A DNA stretch of 8,401 nucleotides, taken from NCBI GenBank assembly GCA_035509915.1, contig DATKIB010000053.1:1-8401 (forward strand). The letters run 5' to 3'. Positions 1 to 5,800 of the stretch are shown here, piece after piece (the first letter of the stretch is position 1; every line of letters begins with the position of its first letter). Under the pieces are notes generated by a model. That model was not told where the DNA came from and ran no database searches. It was given only the letters and a program-made list of their open reading frames with translations. The stretch is from Bog-564 sp035509915. GTDB lineage: Bacteria > Actinomycetota > Acidimicrobiia > Acidimicrobiales > UBA8190. The translations under genes were made by a program, and so were the position numbers.

Positions 1-195
1 GCCCCGTCCGAGGTACGTCGCCGGGTCGGGTTGGTCGCGACGCTGCACAACGCGCCCCACGACGTCCGCGCCCGCCGTGCCCACCAGCTCGGCCAGCTCG
101 TCGAGATCCGCCTCCACCTGCACGAGCGAGCTCCACCCGAAGACCACTCCCACGAGCACGATTCGCTCGCGGAAGCTGCGCTCGATGAGCGTCAC
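1..195 (-). CDS. hflX: HflX GTPase, N-terminal fragment (cut by left edge)
   Basis: This is the 5' part of hflX, an Obg-HflX superfamily GTPase that binds the 50S subunit and splits stalled or idle ribosomes, especially under stress. Only 65 codons are visible, so the GTPase domain with its G1-G4 motifs is outside the window. The visible part matches the HflX N-terminal domain: an ILVGV-type first strand (here IVLVGVVF, residues 12-19), a helix ending DELAELVGTAGADVVG (about residues 32-47), then VVQRRDQPDPATYLGRG (residues 49-65), which is the family's signature stretch leading into the glycine-rich segment. The start is GTG at 195, whose last two bases overlap the dapF stop as GTGA, with a GGAG 8 nt upstream. 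That arrangement supports translation coupled to dapF. In E. coli hflX follows miaA-hfq; here dapF stands between miaA and hflX and no hfq is seen. Identity rests on a short but characteristic segment. Confidence 0.92.
   Translation of the reverse strand, partial: MTLIERSFRERIVLVGVVFGWSSLVQVEADLDELAELVGTAGADVVGRVVQRRDQPDPATYLGRG
192..195 (-). other. dapF stop / hflX start overlap (GTGA)
   Basis: The minus strand reads GTGA: GTG opens hflX and TGA closes dapF. With the GGAG 8 nt upstream, this supports both direct initiation and coupling to dapF translation. Confidence 0.8.
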
Positions 196-1097
196 GGGCG
201 ACGCTCCGTGCCGCCCGCGGAGACGGCCGACAACTCGGGTTCACCGGGCTCTTCGAGCTCCGCTACGAGCTGCGCGAGGTCGGCTTCGCGCACCGTCACG
301 TCTGCCACCTTCCTCGTCGGACCGCGCAGGGCGACGGAGCTCGCACCCAGCTCGACCTCGAGCACGCCGCCCGTCAGGTGGACCTCCACCCGGGCGCCAA
401 CGATCCCCCAGCCGTGGGCGGCCGCCGCCGCCGCGCAAGCTCCGGTGCCACACGCGAGCGTCTCGCCCACGCCCCGCTCGAATACCCTCGCCCACAGCGA
501 GTCGGGCCCCGCGCGGCGCCACACGAGCTCGACGTTGGTCCCCCCGGGCACCGAACGCTCGAGCCTCGCTCCCGCGATCCTCACCGCCTCGTCGTCGACC
601 TCTGAGCACAGGAGCACCACGTGGGGGTTGCCCACGTCGACCCTCCGGGCCCTCTCGACGCCCGCGGGCTCGGGTACCTCGAGCGACGGGCCGAGGGTGA
701 CGGGGCCCATGTCGACCGTCGCCCTACCCAGGCCCGGCCCGAGGGCCTCGTACTCGACGGTGCGAACGCCGGCGGGTGTCCGCACCGCCACGGTTCCCTC
801 GGCCACCACGCCGGCTTCGACGGCTGCTTGTACGAGGCACCTGATCCCGTTGCCGCTCATCGCCGCCTCGCTCCCGTCGGCGTTTTGTAGCTCCATCGCG
901 AGCGTGGCGTCTGCTCCCCCGTCGAGCACCCTGAGCAGCCCGTCGGCGCCGACCCCCCGGTGGCGGTCGCAAAGTGCCACGACCTCGGCGGCCGAGAACC
1001 TCCGTCTGTCCCCCAAGTCGAGGAAGACGAGAAAGTCGTTGCCGGCCCCGTGGTGCTTGGAGAGTCGTACGTCGCCGCCTTCGGACATCCGCCTCAT
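192..1097 (-). CDS. dapF: Diaminopimelate epimerase
   Basis: DapF interconverts LL- and meso-2,6-diaminopimelate in the cytoplasm, the last step before lysine and the source of the meso-DAP cross-linking residue of peptidoglycan. With ATG at 1097 the protein is 301 residues, close to the usual 270-290. Visible landmarks are KHHGAGNDF (14-22), CDRHRGVGADG (43-53), NADGSEAAMSGNGIRC (72-87), VGNPHVV (155-161), ERGVGETLACGTGAC (207-221) and a second half that repeats the fold of the first. The second catalytic cysteine is present (C216). The first, normally the cysteine of CGNG, is serine here (S81, codon AGC). The start overlaps the miaA stop as ATGA; a second ATG at 1088 has at least as good an upstream purine run and leaves a protein starting nearer the family consensus. 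An in-frame ATG at 1130 lies inside miaA and looks unlikely. The stop overlaps the hflX start. DapF identity is secure, but the catalytic chemistry should be treated with care because of S81. Confidence 0.95.
   Translation of the reverse strand: MRRMSEGGDVRLSKHHGAGNDFLVFLDLGDRRRFSAAEVVALCDRHRGVGADGLLRVLDGGADATLAMELQNADGSEAAMSGNGIRCLVQAAVEAGVVAEGTVAVRTPAGVRTVEYEALGPGLGRATVDMGPVTLGPSLEVPEPAGVERARRVDVGNPHVVLLCSEVDDEAVRIAGARLERSVPGGTNVELVWRRAGPDSLWARVFERGVGETLACGTGACAAAAAAHGWGIVGARVEVHLTGGVLEVELGASSVALRGPTRKVADVTVREADLAQLVAELEEPGEPELSAVSAGGTERRP
204..207 (-). promoter_or_regulatory. Shine-Dalgarno for hflX
   Basis: On the minus strand GGAG lies inside the end of dapF, 8 nt before the GTG at 195. 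This is good spacing, and it decides the hflX start. It is the clearest ribosome binding site in the window; most other starts here rely on stop/start overlaps with weak upstream motifs. Confidence 0.6.
1094..1097 (-). other. miaA stop / dapF start overlap (ATGA)
   Basis: The minus strand reads ATGA: ATG opens dapF and TGA closes miaA. A GGGAG run ends one base before this ATG, which is too close for normal use, but it lies 10 nt before the alternative ATG at 1088. The mRNA therefore offers two dapF starts three codons apart. Confidence 0.7.
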
Positions 1098-2047
1098 TCT
1101 CCCACCGAGCGGGGCTTTGGCGCGTTCCACAGTTCGAGAAGCTCACACAGAGGGTCGCCGGTGGGGTCGAGCCACCGCACCCGCGGATCGCGCCGGAACC
1201 ACGCCCACTGACGCCGGGCGTAGGCCTTCGTACGCCGCACGGCCTGCGTCACCGCGTCCTCGAGCGGGACCCCCTCTTCGAGGTGTGCGAGCAGCTCGCG
1301 GTACCCGAGGGCCTGCCGCGCGGTGCGAGAGATGCCGCCCGGGCGCTCCGCCAGAGCGCGCACCTCTTCTACAAACCCCCGGTCGAGCATCGAGCGGAAC
1401 CGGCGCTCTATGCGCGCGTCGTGCAGCTCGGCGTCGAACCTGAGACCCACCAGTAGGTACTTCGTCGGCGGGTAGCAGTCGATCCCGGGACCGAAAGAGG
1501 AGAACCGGCGTCCCGATCCGATCGTCACCTCGAGGGCACGCACCACCCGCCGCCTGTTGCCGGGCCCGATGCGGGCCGCTGCACGGGGATCGAGCTGGAC
1601 GAGCCTCGAGTACAGGCCATCTAGGCCGCCCGGGCGGTCGGCTTCGAGCTCGAGGGCGCGCGCTACCTGGTTCCAGCGACCCGGGATCTCCAGTTGGTCG
1701 ACTACCGCCCGCAGGTACAGGCCGGTGCCGGCTACCAGCAGCGCCCGGTGCCGGCGCGCTTCGATGCCTTCGAGCGCCGAGCGCGCCGCCTCCTGGAACC
1801 TGCTGAGCGTGAATTCCTCGTGCGGGTCCGCAAGGTCGAGAAGGTGGTGCGCGACCGCGGCACGCTCGGCGGGGTTGGGTTTCGCCGTCCCGATGTCCAT
1901 GTAGCGGTACACGCTCATGGAGTCCACCGACACGATCTCTGCTTGTGGTCTCGCCAGCGCTAGCGAGAGTGCGAGCTCTGACTTGCCCGCTGCGGTCGGC
2001 CCCACGAGCGCTACGTGGGGGAGGATGGCGGACCCGCTGCCGCTCAC
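1094..2047 (-). CDS. miaA: tRNA dimethylallyltransferase
   Basis: MiaA transfers the dimethylallyl group of DMAPP to N6 of A37 in tRNAs that read codons starting with U, giving i6A37, the substrate of MiaB. From GTG at 2047 the protein is 317 residues, normal for the family. Landmarks are the P-loop GPTAAGKS (16-23), the segment SVDSMSVYRYMDIGTAKP (40-57) with the family's conserved aspartate D42, HHLLDLADPHEEF (67-79), VAGTGLYLRA (105-114), the NRRRVVRALEV helix (164-174) and a basic C-terminal helix with AYARRQWAWFRRDPR followed by WLD. The start is inferred: no ATG precedes the P-loop in frame, and GTG 2047 falls 2 nt after the miaB stop. No well-spaced Shine-Dalgarno serves it; an AGGAGG sits about 26 nt upstream inside miaB. 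The stop overlaps the dapF start as ATGA. Co-location with miaB fits their consecutive action. Confidence 0.95.
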   Translation of the reverse strand: MSGSGSAILPHVALVGPTAAGKSELALSLALARPQAEIVSVDSMSVYRYMDIGTAKPNPAERAAVAHHLLDLADPHEEFTLSRFQEAARSALEGIEARRHRALLVAGTGLYLRAVVDQLEIPGRWNQVARALELEADRPGGLDGLYSRLVQLDPRAAARIGPGNRRRVVRALEVTIGSGRRFSSFGPGIDCYPPTKYLLVGLRFDAELHDARIERRFRSMLDRGFVEEVRALAERPGGISRTARQALGYRELLAHLEEGVPLEDAVTQAVRRTKAYARRQWAWFRRDPRVRWLDPTGDPLCELLELWNAPKPRSVGE

Positions 2048-2049
2048 CT

Positions 2050-3471
2050 TCAGCCGGCCGATACCGGCAAGCGCCTCCTGCGCGACTTCGGTGCCGTGAA
2101 GGACACGAGCTCGCCGCGCAGGTGGTGAGGTGCCGCCCGCGTGATCTTCACCGTCGCGAAGGACCCCGCCGGTGGTCCCTCGGAGCGCGGCCCCGGGCAA
2201 GGCGCGCTGCCGGCGGCAGGATGCGAGAAGTGCACGAGCTTGTTCTGGCGGGTGCGACCACTCAGCATGGTCGCGTCCTTCTTGCTCGGTCCTTCTACGA
2301 GCACCTCCTCGACCATCCCGACTCGTCGAGCGTGGCGGGCAAGGGCGGAGCGCTCCACCACCACGCGGAGTCGCTCGAAGCGCTCCGCGACGACCTCTTG
2401 TGCGACGAACTGCTCCTCCATCGCCGCCGCTCGAGTTCCAGGGCGCGGTGAGAACACGAACGTGTACGCGCTGTCGTACTCGGCCTCGGCCACGACCTCG
2501 AGGGTGCGTTCGAAGTCGTCGTCGGTCTCGCCCGGAAAGCCCACTATCACGTCGGTGGTCACTGCCAGTTCCACGACCGCCGCGCGCGCGGCCGCGAGAC
2601 GCGACAGGTAGCGCTCGGCGGTGTAGCCCCGCCGCATGGCGGCGAGGACGCGATCGCTGCCGGCTTGGAGCGGGAGGTGCAGGTGCTCGCACACTGCCTC
2701 TGTCTCGGCCATGGCGGCGATCGTCTCGGGACGAAGATCCTTCGGATGCGGGCTCGTGAAGCGCACACGTCTTATCCCGTCCACCGCCCCGAGGGCCCTG
2801 AGCAACTGCGCGAACAGAGGGCGACGGCGGGTGATGTCGCGTCCGTAGGAGTTGACGTTCTGGCCCAGAAGGGTGATCTCGCTCACCCCCCTCGAGGCGA
2901 GGGACTCGACCTCCTCGACCAGCACACCGAAAGGCCTGCTGACCTCGGGCCCCCGCACCTGGGGCACTATGCAGAAGGCGCACGAGTTGTCGCAACCCGT
3001 CTGGATCGTCACCCACGCAGAGCAAGCTGACTCCCTCACCGCGTCGAGTCCCGGCGTGCCCGAGTGCTCGCCTTCCGCGAGCGGCGAGTCGAGCACTTCG
3101 ACCACGGGCCCGCGCTCGGCAGCCTCCCGCAGGAGCGCGGGCGCCCTTATGAGGTTGTGAGTGCCGAAGACGACGTCCACGTGTCCCGCGCGCTGGCGTA
3201 CGACCTCGCGGTCCTTCTGCGCGAGGCATCCTCCCACTGCTATCTGCATGCCGGGGCGGCTGTCCCGCAGGGCCTTGAGAGCCCCGAGGTGCCCGTAGAG
3301 CCGGTTGTCGGCGTTCTCGCGGATGCAGCAGGTGTTGAGCACCACGACGTCGGCCTCGGAGACGTCTGCGACGGGCTCGAGCCCGTCGGCCACCAGGAGC
3401 GCCGCTATCCGCTCGGAGTCGTGCTCGTTCATCTGGCACCCGAAGGTACGGATGTGGAACGTGCGAGACAT
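2050..3471 (-). CDS. miaB: tRNA-2-methylthio-N6-dimethylallyladenosine synthase
   Basis: MiaB is a radical-SAM methylthiotransferase that converts i6A37 to ms2i6A37, using two [4Fe-4S] clusters. The protein has 473 residues, typical for the family. The N-terminal UPF0004 domain carries its three cluster cysteines at GCQMN (C12), NTCCIREN (C48 is the NTC cysteine) and GGCLAQ (C82). The radical-SAM CxxxCxxC is C160, C164 and C167 in TGCDNSCAFCIVP, followed by RGPEVSRP. Further marks are LLGQNVNSYG (201-210), FTSPHP (238-243), LPLQAGSD (267-273) and VGFPGETDDDF (310-320). A TRAM domain covers about 385-458 and contains GRTRQNKLVHF; it has a Pro/Gly/Ser-rich loop (about 418-437) slightly longer than I expect. 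The ATG at 3471 overlaps the thrB TGA by one base (TGATG) and starts directly at the conserved fold, so longer in-frame extensions upstream are not used. The stop is 2 nt before miaA. Confidence 0.97.
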   Translation of the reverse strand: MSRTFHIRTFGCQMNEHDSERIAALLVADGLEPVADVSEADVVVLNTCCIRENADNRLYGHLGALKALRDSRPGMQIAVGGCLAQKDREVVRQRAGHVDVVFGTHNLIRAPALLREAAERGPVVEVLDSPLAEGEHSGTPGLDAVRESACSAWVTIQTGCDNSCAFCIVPQVRGPEVSRPFGVLVEEVESLASRGVSEITLLGQNVNSYGRDITRRRPLFAQLLRALGAVDGIRRVRFTSPHPKDLRPETIAAMAETEAVCEHLHLPLQAGSDRVLAAMRRGYTAERYLSRLAAARAAVVELAVTTDVIVGFPGETDDDFERTLEVVAEAEYDSAYTFVFSPRPGTRAAAMEEQFVAQEVVAERFERLRVVVERSALARHARRVGMVEEVLVEGPSKKDATMLSGRTRQNKLVHFSHPAAGSAPCPGPRSEGPPAGSFATVKITRAAPHHLRGELVSFTAPKSRRRRLPVSAG

Positions 3472-3473
3472 CA
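3469..3473 (-). other. thrB stop / miaB start overlap (TGATG)
   Basis: The minus strand reads TGATG: TGA ends thrB and ATG begins miaB, sharing one A. Such junctions usually mean that ribosomes ending one gene re-initiate on the next. A GGGG two bases before the ATG is the only nearby purine run. The junction ties thrB to the tRNA-modification genes on the same mRNA, which is otherwise not an obvious partnership. Confidence 0.8.
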
Positions 3474-4394
3474 CCCCAGTGTAGGGTCGGGCCCCTCCGC
3501 GACGAGATCGTAAGGAGCGTGCCTGCGAGGCAGCCGGCCGCTGCTCCCGTCGACCACGAGCCCGTCGAGATCCGCTTTCAGCAGCAGCACCTTCCCGGGT
3601 ACGCCGATCTCCTCCATCGCGGCTTCGGCGCCGGAGCGGACACGCTCGCCGCTGCCCGCGTCGCAGATGCCGAGCACGCTGGGCCCGGCTCCGGACCAGC
3701 ACGTGGCGAGCGCACCCTCCTGGAGCAACCGGCTGAGCAGCTGGGGCGCTTCGGGAAACAGCGGGCTGCGGTAGTCCTGGTGCAGGCGGTCCTCGGTCGC
3801 CTCGCGGATGAGCAGGGACCGGTTTGCCATGCCGGCGAGGAGCAGGGCCATGCGACCGAGGTTGAAGGTGGCGTCCGCCCGGCTCACTTCGTGAGGCAGC
3901 GCCTGGCGCGCTTTGGAGGTTGCAAGAGCCCGCTCCGGCACGACGACGACGTACGAGAGGCCGCCGTCGAGAGGCAGGCGCACTGCTCTGACCGCACCCT
4001 TCACGAGCGTCGCGGCCAGCAGCCCTCCGACGACCGACGCCGCAGCGTTCTCCGGGTGACCGTCGAAGCGCGCCGCGACCCCCAGGGGGTCCTTGGAGCC
4101 CGCGGCCGCGGCCGACGCCGCCGCCAGGGCTGCGCTCGAACCGAGTCCGCGGGCGACCGGGATCTGGGACCTGATCGTGATGGCGAGGCGGTCGTGGCCT
4201 GTCACGTCTATCGCCACGCGAGCAGCAAGATGACCCGCTTCCTCCTCTTCGAGGTCGGCTCCCTCTCCTTCGGCCCTCACCATGAGCTTCGGCGCCGGCT
4301 CCACCTCCACCTCCACGTACAGCTGCAGGGCGAGAGCCAGGGTGTCGAAACCCGGACCTAGGTTCGCTGTGGAAGCCGGGGCTCGCGCACGCAC
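3471..4394 (-). CDS. thrB: Homoserine kinase (GHMP kinase family)
   Basis: ThrB phosphorylates homoserine with ATP to O-phosphohomoserine, the substrate of threonine synthase, in the cytoplasm. The protein has 307 residues, as is usual. Motifs in order: APASTANLGPGFDTLALAL (5-23), the ThrB/GHMP N-terminal motif; PVARGLGSSAAL (79-90), the glycine/serine-rich ATP-binding loop; DGHPENAAASVVGG (111-124); the TSKARQALP and ADATFN segments (159-178); DRLHQDYRSPLFP (202-214); and GAGPSVLG (235-242), GHMP motif 3. In the third of these the usual EGHPDN reads DGHPEN, a swap of the two acidic residues. The start is GTG at 4394: it lies directly before the conserved APAS segment and an in-frame stop lies just upstream. 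No clear Shine-Dalgarno is seen. Neither thrC nor hom is beside it; neighbours are a peptidoglycan carboxypeptidase and miaB. A different GHMP kinase is possible but less likely given the HQDYR and DGHPEN segments. Confidence 0.93.
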   Translation of the reverse strand: MRARAPASTANLGPGFDTLALALQLYVEVEVEPAPKLMVRAEGEGADLEEEEAGHLAARVAIDVTGHDRLAITIRSQIPVARGLGSSAALAAASAAAAGSKDPLGVAARFDGHPENAAASVVGGLLAATLVKGAVRAVRLPLDGGLSYVVVVPERALATSKARQALPHEVSRADATFNLGRMALLLAGMANRSLLIREATEDRLHQDYRSPLFPEAPQLLSRLLQEGALATCWSGAGPSVLGICDAGSGERVRSGAEAAMEEIGVPGKVLLLKADLDGLVVDGSSGRLPRRHAPYDLVAEGPDPTLG

Positions 4395-4427
4395 GCCGTC
4401 AGGGTAGCTGCGAGAGCACGGGCCGGC

Positions 4428-5792
4428 TCAGAAGTTCTCGAGGCGCCAGGCCACAGAGGCGGTCGGGAGCTTCCCCTCGCTGCGTACGGGCACCCTCACA
4501 CGCACGGCGCCGGCCGACACGGTGACGTAGCCCAGCGTGGTCCCCTTCGGGGCTCCTTGTCTCACCGGTAGGGTCCTCGTCGAGAACCGGATCTTCTGGC
4601 CCGGCCAGACGAGGGCGACGACGGAGCTGGCGACAGCTCCCTGCACCTCGTCCGAGCTCCAGGGCACCACGACGCGGGCGACGCGCGTGCCCGCCGTGAG
4701 GACGCTCACCTCGCGAAGCGACGCGGCGGCCGCGTCGATGAGCGGCACGGTGGCGTCCGCAGCTGCGTCGAGCGGATCCGGGCCCTGCTGACCGGTGACC
4801 GCTGCCATCACCGTCACTTCCTTGCCGCCGACTTCGCGCTGGGCGGCGAGTACCAGACACCCCATGGCAGCCTGCGTGAAGCCCGACTTCACGCCCACGA
4901 TCCCGTCGGTGCCGATCTGCCGCACGTAGTTGGTCATGAGTCCAGCGATCGGCAGCGAGATCGAGGGCTGCGCCACCACTGCTGCGAACGTCGGGTTCCT
5001 CATCGCCACCGCCGCCAACCGCAGCTGGTCCGCGGCAGTGCTCACCGACCTCGGGTCCAGGCCGCTCGCATCGACGTAGTGGGTCGTCGTCATGGCGAGC
5101 TGCCCCGCGACTTCGTTCATCTTCGACACGAACTCCGCAAGGCTCCCTGCATCCCAGTTCGCGAGCACGTCTGCGAGGTTGTCGGCCGAGTGCACGAGGA
5201 GCCCGTCGAGCAACTGGCGCTCGCTCAGGACCTCACCGGCCTGCACGGGCACGTTGGCGTCGTTGGCTACCTCCTCCGCTTCGGCCTCGTTCTGGTCGGA
5301 GACAGACAACGTCACCCCGGGTCCCTGCGAGGCGGGGGAGAGCGGGTGGTCGCGCAGCACGATGTAAGCGGTCATGACCTTGGTCAGGCTGGCTATCGGC
5401 ACGGGTTGCTCGGCAGCCGAGGCGAGCACCAGGCCCAAGGCCGGCACCTCGACCGCTCCCTCTCCCTGAGCCGGCCAGGGGATCGGAGCGGGATGGCCAG
5501 GGACGTTCGATGGCCGCCCGAGCGTCATGTGGGTGACCGGCTTCGGGAGGGGGCGGAGCAGCTGGATGCTGGCACCGGCAGCGACCAGCAGGACCAGGGC
5601 GGGCCAGGCGAGCAGTCGCGCCATGCGCCGTCGCCGTCCTGGCGAGCTTCCTCGGGCGCCGGCCTCGGGCGACGAGCCTCCGACCGCGTGACGAGCGCGC
5701 CGTCGCGCCGTCCAGGAAAGCGCCGCCTCCAAGTGGATCTCGGGCTCGTCGACCAAGCCGGTGACGGGGGCGCCGACGACCTCCTGGTCCAT
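4428..5792 (-). CDS. D-alanyl-D-alanine carboxypeptidase (S11 penicillin-binding protein)
   Basis: The product is a serine DD-peptidase of family S11 (DacA/PBP5 type), which removes the terminal D-alanine of peptidoglycan stem peptides outside the membrane. From ATG at 5792 it has 454 residues. It starts with a cytoplasmic Arg-rich segment (1-57, ending in four arginines), then one hydrophobic segment (about 58-77) acting as signal anchor, then the catalytic domain. The nucleophile motif SxxK is S135-L-T-K138 within IASLTKVMTAY. The second motif reads S202-A-D-N instead of the usual SxN. The third is K302-S-G in VGVKSGFTQAAMGCLVLAA. DASGLDPRS (241-249) matches the family's region after SxN. 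Residues from about 365 form a beta-rich C-terminal domain like the PBP5 family's; I see no clear amphipathic C-terminal anchor, fitting N-terminal anchoring. The start is uncertain: ATG 5792 lies 8 nt after ftsK but lacks a Shine-Dalgarno, and ATG 5624 (M57) directly precedes the hydrophobic segment. Confidence 0.9.
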   Translation of the reverse strand: MDQEVVGAPVTGLVDEPEIHLEAALSWTARRRARHAVGGSSPEAGARGSSPGRRRRMARLLAWPALVLLVAAGASIQLLRPLPKPVTHMTLGRPSNVPGHPAPIPWPAQGEGAVEVPALGLVLASAAEQPVPIASLTKVMTAYIVLRDHPLSPASQGPGVTLSVSDQNEAEAEEVANDANVPVQAGEVLSERQLLDGLLVHSADNLADVLANWDAGSLAEFVSKMNEVAGQLAMTTTHYVDASGLDPRSVSTAADQLRLAAVAMRNPTFAAVVAQPSISLPIAGLMTNYVRQIGTDGIVGVKSGFTQAAMGCLVLAAQREVGGKEVTVMAAVTGQQGPDPLDAAADATVPLIDAAAASLREVSVLTAGTRVARVVVPWSSDEVQGAVASSVVALVWPGQKIRFSTRTLPVRQGAPKGTTLGYVTVSAGAVRVRVPVRSEGKLPTASVAWRLENF

Positions 5793-5800
5793 CTGCGGCG

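Noticed and set aside
419..452. Simple GCC/CGC repeat resembling a microsatellite
   Set aside because: It encodes the alanine run after the conserved ACGTGAC of DapF, where a helix rich in small residues is normal for the family.
31..1443. Open frame of 470 codons on the plus strand, opposite dapF and miaA
   Set aside because: It is antisense to two well-recognised genes. Its translation is rich in Ser, Arg, Pro and Thr without domains, as expected from the complement of GC-rich codons.
2048..3439. Long in-frame extension upstream of miaA within miaB
   Set aside because: It is a shadow of miaB in another frame. The MiaA fold begins only after GTG 2047.
3472..3702. Upstream in-frame extension of miaB into thrB
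   Set aside because: The extension has no family similarity and is Arg-rich shadow sequence. The ATG at 3471 begins exactly at the conserved MiaB fold and overlaps the thrB stop.
3519..4361. Open frame of 280 codons on the plus strand, opposite thrB
   Set aside because: It is antisense to a clear homoserine kinase. I see no domain and no plausible start context.
4395..4427. Possible terminator or promoter in the 33-nt gap before thrB
   Set aside because: I find no inverted repeat with a T tract and no convincing -10/-35 pair in this gap.
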